A model generated the notes under the pieces. The model saw nothing but the letters and a program-made list of their open reading frames with translations. It was not told where the DNA came from and made no database searches. The translations under genes were made by a program, and so were the position numbers. Shown piece after piece: positions 41,914 to 50,851 of a stretch of 64,000 bases of DNA. Origin of the DNA: Roseomonas gilardii (GTDB taxonomy: Bacteria; Pseudomonadota; Alphaproteobacteria; Acetobacterales; Acetobacteraceae); contig NZ_CP015583.1 in NCBI RefSeq assembly GCF_001941945.1, positions 1,105,001 through 1,169,000 on the forward strand. The letters run 5' to 3'. Numbering within the stretch: the stretch's first letter is position 1; every line of letters starts with the position of its first letter.

Positions 41914-44081
41914 GCGCCGCGGAAGGCAGCGCCGGCACGGCGCGCAGCAACGCCACCGGGGCGGACAGCACGGCGGGCGGCATCCTGACCACCATGGGCC
42001 GCCGCTTCCGGCCGCGCCTGCCCACGTGGCTCGCAGGCTGGAGCCATGTGTTCCGCACCCTGCTGGCCTTTACCATCGCGCTCTATGCCGCTTATGCGCT
42101 GGAACTCGACAGTCCTTCCTCCGCTGGCATGACGGTGTTGATCGTGGCCAGCGCCTCGCGCGGCGCGGTGCTCTCCAAGAGCCTCTACCGCGCCGGCGGC
42201 ACGGTGGTCGGCGCCCTGGCCTCGATCACGCTCGTCGCCTGGTTCGCCCAGGCCCCCTGGCTCTTCATCCTGGGCTTCGCCCTCTGGCTGGGCCTCTGCA
42301 CCTTTGCCGCCTCGCTGCTGCGCTACTTCCGCAGCTATGGCGCGGTGCTGGCCGGCTACACCATCGCCCTGATCGCCCTGTCCGCGGTGCAGGACCCGGG
42401 CAATGTCTTCCACCTCGCCACCGCGCGCATCGCCGTGGTCAGCCTCGGCGTCTTCGTCACGGCGGTGGTCTTCCTGGTGACGGATCTCGGGCCGCGGCGC
42501 GGCCAGATCCGGGCCGGGGTCATCCGGCTGGTGGCGGCGGTGGCGGCGGTGACGCGCCAGGCCATGGCGGGGGTGGACGCCACCACCGTCCGGGCCGCCC
42601 GCAGCAAGGTCGCCGGGGAACTGAGCGCCCTGGACCAGACGGTGGAGTTCGTCTCGGTCGAGGATACCGGCTTCGGCCGCCATGCCGATGGCGTGCGCCT
42701 CGCCGTGGCGGAGCTCTTCGCCGTGCTGACGGCCAGCCAGCGCACCGCGCGGCTGCTGGCCGACCCGGCGCTGGCCCGCGATCCCGAGGTCCCGGCCACG
42801 CGGCAGCGGCTGACCGGCCTGCTGGATCGGCTGGCCGCGCTGGCGCCCGACACCCCCCTCGATGCGCTGCGGGACGATATCCGCGCCGCCCAGGCGGAGA
42901 CGGGCCGGGCCACGACCGCGTGCCGCGACCTGCCGGTGCTGGTGGCGCTGGAGCGCGCCGATGCGATGCTGCGGCAGCTCACGCGGATCGTCGAAACCCT
43001 GACCGACCTGCGCGACGACACCCCCCGTGCTCCGGCCCTGCGCCTGCGGATCTATGCCAATCCGGTGACGGCGGCGCGCAACGGGACGCGAGCGGCGCTG
43101 GCCGTCTTTCTCGGTGGCGCCTTCTGGCTGGTGAGCGGCTGGTCTTCGGGCGCCAACATCCTGCTCATGCTGGGTCCGATGTGCGCGCTGTTGAGCACCA
43201 CGGACAGCGCGGCGGCGGCCAGCATCGGCTTCTTCAAGGGGCTGGCCATCGCCATCCCGACGGGGCTGGTCGTGGGCTATGCGGTCCTGCCGATGATGAA
43301 CAGCTTCCCGCTGCTGCTGGTGAGCACGCTGCCCTTCATCGCGCTCGGCGTCTGGTTCGCCCAGCGGCCGAAGACGGCGGGCCCCGGCACGGCCTTCCAG
43401 ATCTTCTTCATGGCGACGGTCGCGCCCGGCAATCCGATGAACTACCAGCTTTCCAGCGCCCTCGACGGCGCCTTCGCCAACCTGATCGGCGGCTTTTGCG
43501 GCGTGCTGGCCTTCCGCGTTCTGCTGCCGCCCGACCCGGTGGCCGAGGCGCGGGTGCTGCAGCGCTCGCTCGTGCGGGCGGTGCGGCGGCTGGCCAAGGG
43601 CCCGCTGCCGCCCTGGCTGGTCTGGGAGCACCTGCAGCACCAGAAGCTTGTCCGCCTGTCGCGGCGGCTGGTGGCGGTGGCGCCGGCGCGGCGCGGCGAT
43701 GCCATCAGCGATGGCGGCAGCGCGGTGCTGATCGGGCGGGCGCTGATCCGCGCCCGGCTGGTCGCCGGCCATCCGGATATGCCGCCCGCCGGGGCCGCCA
43801 TCGTGGCGCGGGCGGTGCGGGATTTCGGGCGCATCGCCTCCGCGCCGGCCGAGGTGGCCGCCGAGGCACGGCGCGCGTCCCTGGAACTGGCGGCGCTGGA
43901 GGGGGCGAATGCGGCGGTCTTCCATGCCGCCGCCATGCTCAGCGAGGCTGCCTCGATCCTGGAGGAACGCGCGCGTTTCTTCCTGGTCGGGGCGGACTGG
44001 CTGGCGGAGTGTCCGCGCCCGGAGGGGGGTGACGGCGGGGGGACGGGCACCCCGGCCGCCCTGGCGGGAGGGGCGGCCTGA
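41910..44081 (+). CDS. FUSC-family efflux transporter (AaeB/fusaric acid resistance type)
   Basis: Inner-membrane efflux protein of 723 residues with two bundles of membrane segments (about 45-195 and 385-530) around a soluble middle and a soluble C-terminus, as in AaeB. Works with DUF1656 and HlyD partners to export aromatic carboxylates or related toxic acids; the exact substrate is inference. ATG in a 4-base overlap with marR; the stop overlaps the next ATG by one base. Confidence 0.92.
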   Translation: MSAAEGSAGTARSNATGADSTAGGILTTMGRRFRPRLPTWLAGWSHVFRTLLAFTIALYAAYALELDSPSSAGMTVLIVASASRGAVLSKSLYRAGGTVVGALASITLVAWFAQAPWLFILGFALWLGLCTFAASLLRYFRSYGAVLAGYTIALIALSAVQDPGNVFHLATARIAVVSLGVFVTAVVFLVTDLGPRRGQIRAGVIRLVAAVAAVTRQAMAGVDATTVRAARSKVAGELSALDQTVEFVSVEDTGFGRHADGVRLAVAELFAVLTASQRTARLLADPALARDPEVPATRQRLTGLLDRLAALAPDTPLDALRDDIRAAQAETGRATTACRDLPVLVALERADAMLRQLTRIVETLTDLRDDTPRAPALRLRIYANPVTAARNGTRAALAVFLGGAFWLVSGWSSGANILLMLGPMCALLSTTDSAAAASIGFFKGLAIAIPTGLVVGYAVLPMMNSFPLLLVSTLPFIALGVWFAQRPKTAGPGTAFQIFFMATVAPGNPMNYQLSSALDGAFANLIGGFCGVLAFRVLLPPDPVAEARVLQRSLVRAVRRLAKGPLPPWLVWEHLQHQKLVRLSRRLVAVAPARRGDAISDGGSAVLIGRALIRARLVAGHPDMPPAGAAIVARAVRDFGRIASAPAEVAAEARRASLELAALEGANAAVFHAAAMLSEAASILEERARFFLVGADWLAECPRPEGGDGGGTGTPAALAGGAA

Positions 44082-44275
44082 TGCTGTCGGAGATCAACAT
44101 CGGCGGCGTCTATCTGGCGCCCATCGTGATCGAGGGGCTGCTCGGTCTGGTGATCTTCGCTCTTTGCCGCTTCGTGCTGGGCCGCCTGGGCGTGCTGAGC
44201 CGCATCTGGCACCCGGCGCTCTTCGAGGTCTGTCTGTTCCTGTCCATCGTCTCCCTGCTCGTGCTCCTCCGGTAG
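44081..44275 (+). CDS. DUF1656 small membrane protein (AaeX-like)
   Basis: 64 residues with two hydrophobic segments (about 14-30 and 48-63) and the DUF1656 pattern EINIGGVYLAPIVIEGLLGL...WHPALFEVCLF. In related loci this protein sits between the FUSC transporter and its HlyD partner, as here. Starts with a 1-base overlap and ends 5 bases before the HlyD gene. Confidence 0.9.
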   Translation: MLSEINIGGVYLAPIVIEGLLGLVIFALCRFVLGRLGVLSRIWHPALFEVCLFLSIVSLLVLLR

Positions 44276-44280
44276 AGAAA

Positions 44281-45201
44281 ATGAGATTCCTTCAATCCGT
44301 CTTCCGAGTCCTCATCACCCTTGTGGCGGTGGGCATCGCCGGGGTCCTCGTGGTGATGCTGTGGCAGTCCTATATGCTCTCGCCCTGGACCCGGGACGGG
44401 CGCGTCCAGGTCCAGGTCGTGAACGTCGCCTCGGAAGTGGCCGGCACGGTCGTGGATGTCCCGGTGCAGGACAACCAGTTCGTCCACAAGAACGACGTGC
44501 TGTTCCAGGTCGATCCCACCCGTTTCCGCCTCGCCGTGGCGCAGGCCCAGGCGGCGCTGGAAAGCGCGCAGAACCAGTTGAGCTTCGCCCAGTCCGAATC
44601 CCGGCGGCAGCAGCGGCTGACGGTCTATGCCTCGGAGGAGGCGCGGGAGAAGGCCGAGAACACCATGCGGGTGGCGCAGGCCACGCTGGACCAGGCGCAG
44701 ACGGCGCTGGACGTGGCCAAGCTGAACCTCGCGCGCTCGACCGTGGTCTCCCCGGTGAACGGCTATGTCACCCATCTGCGGCTGCGGGCGGGGGCCTATG
44801 TCAACGCGGGCACCGCGCAGATGGCCGTGGTGGATTCGGATTCCTTCTGGATCGAGGGGTATTTCGAGGAGACCAAGCTGCATGCGATCCGGCCCGGCGA
44901 CCCGGCCCGGATCCGGCTGATGGGCTATGACACGCCCTTCGCGGGGCAGGTGGAGAGCATCGGGCGCGGCATCGCGGATGCCAACGACACCACCAACAGC
45001 CGCGGCCTGCCAGCGGTGAACCCGGTCTTCACCTGGGTCCGGCTGGCGCAGCGCATTCCGGTCCGGGTTTCGTTCAAGGACCTGCCGCCGGAGGTGGTCC
45101 TCGTGGCAGGCATGACGGCCTCGATCGATATCGGGCCGGAAAGCGAGCAGCGTTCCGGCCTGGGCGGCCGGCTGCTGGAATGGGTGCGCGACAATATGTG
45201 A
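44281..45201 (+). CDS. HlyD/AaeA-family membrane fusion protein
   Basis: Periplasmic adaptor of 306 residues anchored by one N-terminal membrane segment (about 8-28). Order: biotinyl-lipoyl half (VNVASEVAGTVVDVPVQDNQFVHKNDVLFQVD), a coiled-coil hairpin (about 75-150), second lipoyl half (STVVSPVNGYVTHLRLRAGAYV) and a beta-barrel. Links the FUSC transporter to an outer-membrane channel, which is not encoded here. A near-perfect terminator follows 30 bp later. Confidence 0.92.
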   Translation: MRFLQSVFRVLITLVAVGIAGVLVVMLWQSYMLSPWTRDGRVQVQVVNVASEVAGTVVDVPVQDNQFVHKNDVLFQVDPTRFRLAVAQAQAALESAQNQLSFAQSESRRQQRLTVYASEEAREKAENTMRVAQATLDQAQTALDVAKLNLARSTVVSPVNGYVTHLRLRAGAYVNAGTAQMAVVDSDSFWIEGYFEETKLHAIRPGDPARIRLMGYDTPFAGQVESIGRGIADANDTTNSRGLPAVNPVFTWVRLAQRIPVRVSFKDLPPEVVLVAGMTASIDIGPESEQRSGLGGRLLEWVRDNM

Positions 45202-45230
45202 CGCCAGGCCACCGGAATGGCCGGAGCGCA

Positions 45231-45271
45231 TGAAAAAGGGCTGTCCCCCACTGAGGGACAGCCCTTTTTCA
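45231..45271. terminator. Bidirectional Rho-independent terminator
   Basis: Perfect 17-bp stem (45231-45247 with 45255-45271) and loop CCACTGA, with A5 on one side and T5 on the other. It lies between the convergent HlyD and nitronate-monooxygenase-like genes and fits both strands. Confidence 0.93.
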
Positions 45272-45288
45272 TGTCCTGCGGGCGCTGG

Positions 45289-46689
45289 TCAGCGGCCGGT
45301 GAGGATCCGCTCCACCAACTGCCGCACCGTCGGGATGAAGCCGTTGGAATAGAAGGGGTCCTGCCCGAAGCGATAGGCGTTGTGCCCGGAGAACATGAGG
45401 TTCTGCTCCGGGTCGCCGCCGTGGGCGATGTCCTGCAGCGTCTTCTGGATGCAGAAGCTGCGCGGATCGGCCTTCTTGCCGTTGGTGTAGTCCGGCTCGT
45501 GCTGCGACCAGTTGGAGAACCGGCACTGCGACAGGCAGCCCATGCAGGCCACCTGGTCGGCCAGGATCTGGCGGGATTCGTCGGGCGACACGAAGATCAG
45601 CGTGTCGTCCGGGGTGCGCAGGGCCTCGGTGAAGCCCTCGCTCTCCCATTGCTGCACGTGCTCCAGGTCGCCCGGCACCAGATAGACCGGCCGCTTGCGC
45701 GGGCCGACGCCGTAGCGGGCGGAATGCTCTCCGATCGCCTCGGAGGTATAGGCCACCTGGCGGTGCGAGCGCCCCTCCAGGTCGCGCAGGAAGTCGTTGC
45801 GCACGGCGGAGGAATAGAAGCCGGTCGGCGAGAAGTTCTGCAGCGACACGTCGCCGGGCTTCAGCGTCAGCAGGCGCTGCTTCCAGGCATCGGGGATCGG
45901 GCTTTCCTGCGTCACCAGCGGGCGGGTGCCGAACTGGAAGGCGATCGGGCCGAGCTCCGGATTGTCGATCCAGTCCTCCCACTCCTCCAGCCACCAGACG
46001 CCGCCGGCCATGATGATCGGCACGTCGCCCAGGCCGAACTGCCGCATCTGCTCGCGCAGCTTCAGCACGCGGGGATAGGGGTTCTCCGGCTTGCGCGGGT
46101 CCTCGCTGTTGGAGAGGCCGTTATGGCCGCCCGCCAGCCAGGGGTCCTCGTAGACCACGCCGCCCAGCCAGTCCTGGGCCTTGTGGTAGGCGCGCTTCCA
46201 CAGGGCGCTGAAGGCGCGGGCGGAGGAGACGATCGGATAGTAGTGGACGCGGTATTCCCGCGCGATCTCGCTGAGCTTGTAGGGCATGCCCGCGCCGCAG
46301 GTGACGCCATGGACGAGGCCCTTGGCCCCCTCCAGCACGCCGCGCAGCACGCGCTCCGCGCCGCCCATCTCCCACAGCACGTTGACATGGACGCGGCCCT
46401 GCCCGTTGGAGCGCTCATGCGCCTCCCGGGCCTGGGCGATGCCGCCGGCGATGCCGTACTGCACCAGTTCCTCGTGCCGCTCGCGACGGGTGGAGCCGTG
46501 GTAGACCTGCGGGACGACATGGCCCTCGGCGTCATAGCTGTCGGCATTGACGCCGGAGAAGGTGCCCACGCCACCGGCCTCGGCCCAGCCACCGCAGGAC
46601 GCACCATTGGTGGCGGAAACGCCCTTTCCACCCTCGACGAGGGGGAGGACATCCACGCCTCCCATGCGTATTGCGTTGATCGCCTTCAC
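45289..46689 (-). CDS. Nitronate monooxygenase / 2-nitropropane dioxygenase-like protein with Cys-rich C-terminal part
   Basis: FMN TIM-barrel protein of 466 residues, longer than usual nitronate monooxygenases (about 320-370). The barrel pattern is NAIRMGGVDVLPLVEGGKGVSATNGASCGGWAEAGGVGTFSG, with GLVHGVTCGAGMPYKLSE and VPIIMAGGVW; FGTRPLVTQESP lies late in the barrel. After about residue 345 an extra segment follows with Cys382, Cys385, Cys389 and Cys413 (CMGCLSQC...SFCIQ), a possible metal or Fe-S site not normal for the family. The catalytic activity is therefore uncertain. Stand-alone gene downstream of pnp on the same strand. Confidence 0.78.
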   Translation of the reverse strand: MKAINAIRMGGVDVLPLVEGGKGVSATNGASCGGWAEAGGVGTFSGVNADSYDAEGHVVPQVYHGSTRRERHEELVQYGIAGGIAQAREAHERSNGQGRVHVNVLWEMGGAERVLRGVLEGAKGLVHGVTCGAGMPYKLSEIAREYRVHYYPIVSSARAFSALWKRAYHKAQDWLGGVVYEDPWLAGGHNGLSNSEDPRKPENPYPRVLKLREQMRQFGLGDVPIIMAGGVWWLEEWEDWIDNPELGPIAFQFGTRPLVTQESPIPDAWKQRLLTLKPGDVSLQNFSPTGFYSSAVRNDFLRDLEGRSHRQVAYTSEAIGEHSARYGVGPRKRPVYLVPGDLEHVQQWESEGFTEALRTPDDTLIFVSPDESRQILADQVACMGCLSQCRFSNWSQHEPDYTNGKKADPRSFCIQKTLQDIAHGGDPEQNLMFSGHNAYRFGQDPFYSNGFIPTVRQLVERILTGR

Positions 46690-46822
46690 GGCACGCTATC
46701 CTGAAATTCCTGGAACGGGTCTCGATATGGACCGGCCGCCCTCCCGAATCGAGAGGAAATGCAGCCCGCCTTCACCGATTTGTAAGATTGCCCGGAAGGG
46801 CACCGGGGAAAACGCCGGCCCC

Positions 46823-46851
46823 GGACCCGGGGAGGAGATCCCCCCGGGTCC
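46823..46851 (-). terminator. Hairpin downstream of pnp
   Basis: GGACCCGGGG (46823-46832) pairs with CCCCGGGTCC (46842-46851), perfect 10-bp stem, 9-nt loop. About 65 bp after the pnp stop on its strand. Rho-independent type without T-run. Confidence 0.5.
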
Positions 46852-46916
46852 AGGGCGGCGATGGCTGGCCAGGGTCCGCGCCGGCCGGTTCCGGCCGGAC
46901 GCGGGCCCCGACGGCC

Positions 46917-49145
46917 TCAGTCGCGGAAGTCGCCGCGGTCGCGGCGCGGGCCACGGCCACGGTCGCCCCGGTCCCCACGGTCGCGGCGGCCCTCGCCGCC
47001 TTCCTCGCCCTCGGCGCGGGGGCGGCGGGCGCCGACCTGCTCGGTGATGTCCGCGCCGGTCGCCTGATCGACCACCCGCATGGACAGCTTCACCTTGCCG
47101 CGGTCATCGAAGCCGATGACCTTGACCTTCACCTTGTCGCCCACGTTGACGATGTCGGTGGTCTTGTTGACCCGGTCCTGCGCCAGCTCGGAGATGTGGA
47201 CGAGGCCGTCCTTGGCGCCGAGGAAGTTCACGAAGGCGCCGAAATCGGCGGTCTTCACCACGGTGCCGTTGTAGATCGCGCCGATCTCGGCCTCGGCGGT
47301 GATGCCCTTGATGCGGTCGATCGCGGCCTGGGTCGCCTCGGGGGAGGAGGAGGCGATCTTGATCGTCCCGTCATCCTCGATGTCGATCTTGGTGCCGGTC
47401 TGCTCGACGATCTCGCGGATCACCTTGCCGCCCGTGCCGATGACTTCGCGGATCTTGTCCTTGGGCACGTTGATGATCGTGACCTTGGGGGCATTGGCCG
47501 AAACGTCGGTGCGGGCGCCGGAGAGGCCCTTCGCCATCTCGCCCAGGATGTGGATGCGGCCGTCCCTGGCCTGCTCCAGAGCGGTCTTCATGATGTCGAA
47601 GGTGATGGACGTGATCTTGATGTCCATCTGCAGCGCGGTCACGCCCTGCTCCGTGCCGGCCACCTTGAAGTCCATGTCGCCGAGGTGGTCCTCGTCGCCC
47701 AGGATGTCGGAGAGCACGGCGAAGCCGCGATCCTCCTTGATCAGGCCCATGGCGATGCCGGCGCAGGGGCGCTTCAGCGGCACGCCGGCATCCATCAGCG
47801 ACAGGGAGGTGCCGCAGACGGTGGCCATGGAGGAGGAGCCGTTCGATTCCGTGATCTCGGAGACCACGCGCATCGTGTACGGGAACTTCTCCTTCTCCGG
47901 CAGCAGCGGGTGGATGGCGCGCCAGGCGAGCTTGCCATGGCCGACCTCGCGCCGCCCCGGCGAGCCCATGCGGCCCGTCTCGTTCACCGAGTAGGGAGGG
48001 AAGTTGTAGTGCAGCAGGAAGTTCTCGCGGTACTCGCCCGCGAGCTGGTCGATGATCTGCTCGTCCTGCCCGGTGCCCAGCGTCGCCACGGCGAGCGCCT
48101 GGGTCTCGCCACGGGTGAAGAGGGCGGAGCCATGGGCGCGCGGCAGAACGCCGACCTCGGCCATGATCGGACGGACGGTGCGGGTGTCGCGGCCGTCGAT
48201 GCGGATGCCCGTGTCGAGGATGGCGTTGCGGACCACGTCCGCCTCCAGCTCCTTGAGCAGCCCCTTGGCGGCGGCCGCGTCCAGGCCCTCGGCCTCCAGC
48301 GCCGCCAGGACCTCCTTCTTGACGTCGCCGACCTTGCCCTGGCGGAGCAGCTTCTGCGTCTCCTTGTAGGCCTCGGCCATCTTGTCGCGGCCGAGATCGG
48401 CGATGCGGGCCTTGAGCGCCGTCAGGCTCTCATCCGCCTCGGCCAGCGGCCAGGGCTCCTTGGCGGCGCGCTCGGCGAGATCGATGATGCCCTGGATCAC
48501 AGGCTGGAAGCCCCGGTGGCCGAATTCCACGGCGCCGAGCATCACTTCCTCGGAGAGCTCCTGCGCCTCGGACTCCACCATCAGCACGCCCTCGGCGGTG
48601 CCGGCGACCACGAGGTCGAGCTGCGAGCGCTTGCGCTCCTCCAGCGTCGGGTTCAGCACGTACTGGCCGTCGATATAGCCGACGCGCGCCGAGGCGACCG
48701 GGCCGAAGAAGGGGATGCCGGACAGCGTCAGGGCGGCGGAGCAGCCGACCATCGCCACCATGTCCGGGTCGTTCTCCATGTCATGCGACAGCACCGTCGC
48801 GATGACCTGGACCTCGTTGCGGAAGCCCTCGGGGAAGAGCGGGCGGATCGGGCGGTCGATGAGGCGCGAGATCAGGGTCTCGCTCTCCGAGGGACGGCCC
48901 TCGCGCTTGAAGAAGCCGCCGGGGATCTTGCCCGCGGCGAAGGCCTTCTCCTGGTAGTTCACGGTCAGCGGGAAGAAGTCCTGCCCCGGCTTGACCGAAC
49001 GGCTACCGACCGCCGTGCAGAGCACGATGGTATCGCCCAGGCGGGCCATCACGGCGCCATCGGCCTGGCGGGCGACCTTGCCCGTCTCCAGCGTCAGGGT
49101 CTTGCCGCCCCAGGCGATGTCCTTGCGGTAGTAGTGGTCGAACAT
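46917..49145 (-). CDS. pnp: Polyribonucleotide nucleotidyltransferase (PNPase)
   Basis: 3'-to-5' phosphorolytic exoribonuclease and degradosome component, 742 residues. Two RNase PH domains (about 10-140 and 310-540, [30 protein letters not shown] and [20 protein letters not shown]), then a KH domain (about 555-610, [17 protein letters not shown]) and an S1 domain (about 625-695). The tail beyond 700 is Arg/Asp/Gly-rich (repeated RGD steps), as in many alphaproteobacteria. Commonly sits after rpsO; here a 393-bp gap and unrelated genes lie upstream instead. Confidence 0.97.
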   Translation of the reverse strand: MFDHYYRKDIAWGGKTLTLETGKVARQADGAVMARLGDTIVLCTAVGSRSVKPGQDFFPLTVNYQEKAFAAGKIPGGFFKREGRPSESETLISRLIDRPIRPLFPEGFRNEVQVIATVLSHDMENDPDMVAMVGCSAALTLSGIPFFGPVASARVGYIDGQYVLNPTLEERKRSQLDLVVAGTAEGVLMVESEAQELSEEVMLGAVEFGHRGFQPVIQGIIDLAERAAKEPWPLAEADESLTALKARIADLGRDKMAEAYKETQKLLRQGKVGDVKKEVLAALEAEGLDAAAAKGLLKELEADVVRNAILDTGIRIDGRDTRTVRPIMAEVGVLPRAHGSALFTRGETQALAVATLGTGQDEQIIDQLAGEYRENFLLHYNFPPYSVNETGRMGSPGRREVGHGKLAWRAIHPLLPEKEKFPYTMRVVSEITESNGSSSMATVCGTSLSLMDAGVPLKRPCAGIAMGLIKEDRGFAVLSDILGDEDHLGDMDFKVAGTEQGVTALQMDIKITSITFDIMKTALEQARDGRIHILGEMAKGLSGARTDVSANAPKVTIINVPKDKIREVIGTGGKVIREIVEQTGTKIDIEDDGTIKIASSSPEATQAAIDRIKGITAEAEIGAIYNGTVVKTADFGAFVNFLGAKDGLVHISELAQDRVNKTTDIVNVGDKVKVKVIGFDDRGKVKLSMRVVDQATGADITEQVGARRPRAEGEEGGEGRRDRGDRGDRGRGPRRDRGDFRD

Positions 49146-49538
49146 GCGGTCGTCCTAATGCGCCCCGCTGCCGGACCGGATGGCCGGCGGGCAGGGCTGT
49201 GGATGCGACGCGGGAGGGTGCGGCTGGAGCGGTCGGCAGCCCGGGGATTCGGGTGCCCGGCGTCTCGGGCGGCATGGAAGGCCGCGATAGTGGGGCGGCA
49301 GGGAACCATGTGGCCGGAAACGCCGCGGCGCGGCTCGTCCATATGCACCACCGCGTGCGCGGAAGTGGGGAGCGGCCGGAAGCCGCACCCTTGAGCCGGG
49401 CTATATGCCTCCGTCCGGCGCGGATTGCCAGTCCCAATGTCCGGTCCAAGGTCCGGCGGGACTTGTGCCAGGGCGCAGCGGGTCCGGGTCGGGAGCCGGC
49501 GGCGGGGCCGCCGGGCCCACTGGGGGGCTGTTGGGGGT
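49146..49538. other. 393-bp intergenic region upstream of pnp
   Basis: Holds no plausible gene. A CTATATG element at about 49401-49407 is the only A/T-rich spot and may belong to the pnp promoter (minus strand). Much of the rest is GC-rich without clear repeats. PNPase genes are often autoregulated through their 5' leader, so a structured leader is possible; I see no decisive stem. Confidence 0.5.
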
Positions 49539-49691
49539 CTACTGCCTGACGCGGTCGGCGCCGCGGGTGACCGCATTACCGACGGCCGAGACATCCTGGC
49601 CGGCGCCCGAAACGGTGTTGCAGGCCCCGAGCAAGGTAGCGGAGCCCAGCAGCAGGCAGGCGGTCACGGCCGCCGCGAGGGTTCTGGACAT
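49539..49691 (-). CDS. Entericidin A/B-family lipoprotein, 50 aa
   Basis: Tiny lipoprotein typical of the entericidin family. Signal segment LAAAVTACLLLGSATLLGAC with lipobox LGAC, then the hallmark NTVSGAGQDVSAVGNAVTRGA. Entericidin A and B act as a bacteriolytic toxin and antidote pair in E. coli; here only one member is present and the role is open. ATG 49691 is preceded by an RBS-like GGAG on its strand. Confidence 0.88.
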   Translation of the reverse strand: MSRTLAAAVTACLLLGSATLLGACNTVSGAGQDVSAVGNAVTRGADRVRQ

Positions 49692-49995
49692 GGTGCGAAA
49701 CTCCACGGAACGACGGGATCGGGACAACGGGCCGCGGGGGGTCGAGCCCCGTGGCCCAGGCTTGAGCTTGAGCCATCTGACACGATTTGCAACACCCCGG
49801 GGCGCCTCCGGGGCTGGCACCGTTTCCCGGCGCCGGCCCATGCGCCTCGCGGGTCGCTCGCCGCCCCGCCGCAATGGTGGAGGACGCCATCCCGGGGCGC
49901 CACGCATCAGGCGGGACGGGTTCCCGGCGGGGGGCAGCTTTCCCGAATCGGTTCCGGGGGCCTTGCCAGAGCAGGCGGGTGCCGCCGCCGGTGTC
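49692..49995. other. 304-bp intergenic region
   Basis: Between the entericidin and SixA genes, both on the minus strand. I see no gene or strong repeat in it. It probably carries the entericidin promoter. Confidence 0.4.
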
Positions 49996-50520
49996 TCAAT
50001 CCGCCAGATCGGCGGGGGTCACGAATCGCACGAGGCGACCGCCACCGGCGGAAAGCCGGTTCCAGGGCCCCTCCACCGTGAACTCGGCCAGGGCTGCGGT
50101 GGGATAACCCTCGGCGATCCGGCGCGCGTCCTGCTGCGGGTCATCCAGCGCGTGGCGGCCGAGGAGCTTCAGGACGAGTTCGTGCATCCCAGGATTGTGC
50201 CCGATCATCAGCAGGCAGCGTGTCTCCTCCGGGACGAGCTGGATGGCCTCCAGCATCGTATCGGGCGTGGCGAGATAGAGGCTGTCCGTGGCCTCCACCC
50301 TGGGCTGGCCGGGGAGGGGGGAGAGCGCCTCCAGGGTCTGGAGCGTGCGGCGGGCGGAGGAGACCAGCACCAGATCGGGCGCCAGTTGCAGCCGGTGGAA
50401 GAGCTGCGCGACGGCGGCGGCGGCCTTCCGGCCGCGGCTGTTCAGCGGCCGGGCATGGTCGGAAAGCGCCGGGTCGTCCCAGGAGGACTTCGCATGGCGG
50501 AGCAGCAGAAGCCGTCGCAT
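49996..50520 (-). CDS. SixA-like phosphohistidine phosphatase
   Basis: Histidine-phosphatase family protein of 174 residues. Begins MRRLLLLRHAKSSWDDPALSDHARPLNSRG, the SixA signature, with second active-site His in MIGHNPGMHEL. SixA removes phosphate from His of phosphotransferase/Hpt proteins; other members have different substrates. No phosphorelay gene is adjacent. Cytoplasmic. Confidence 0.88.
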   Translation of the reverse strand: MRRLLLLRHAKSSWDDPALSDHARPLNSRGRKAAAAVAQLFHRLQLAPDLVLVSSARRTLQTLEALSPLPGQPRVEATDSLYLATPDTMLEAIQLVPEETRCLLMIGHNPGMHELVLKLLGRHALDDPQQDARRIAEGYPTAALAEFTVEGPWNRLSAGGGRLVRFVTPADLAD

Positions 50521-50851
50521 GGATGTGAGGATGCCATGTCCCGGATGCGATGTCGCCCCCCTGCCGGCGCTTCTCTTTCCACTCCCCTATCCTTCCCCGC
50601 GGCCTTGTCCGACATCGCTCCTGGTGCGGCGACCGGGCTTCTTTTGCAGTGCGGTGGCAGTTTTTGTGGCCATCGGGAGGAGGTGGCGCAGTAACAGGCA
50701 CCCAATCCGTGAATGCCGGGCCGGACGAGCCTTCCGTGCGGGCTGCGCCGCAACTTGACGGGAAATGGGGGAAGTGGGACGAATTCTGCCACGCCAGGGC
50801 ATCGTTCTTGGACGTCCATGAACAGCACAAGAAAATGTGAGGATGAGACCG
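50521..50851. promoter_or_regulatory. 331-bp region upstream of the polyol ABC operon
   Basis: No real gene; a 96-codon open frame here lacks family features and an RBS. A possible -35 TTGACG lies at 50755-50760 but no good -10 follows at standard spacing. The smoE RBS TGAGGA at 50838-50843 is clear. An operator, if any, was not identified. Confidence 0.4.

Noticed and set aside
41850-43925. Minus-strand frame of about 690 codons opposite the FUSC gene
   Set aside because: Gln/Arg/His-rich translation typical of reverse-strand shadow; the plus-strand FUSC protein has full family features.
46788-49394. Plus-strand frame of about 870 codons opposite pnp
   Set aside because: Mirror of PNPase on the other strand with Asp/His/Leu bias; no homology features.
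50550-50840. 96-codon frame upstream of smoE
   Set aside because: No RBS, no family pattern, and it sits in the promoter region of the polyol operon.
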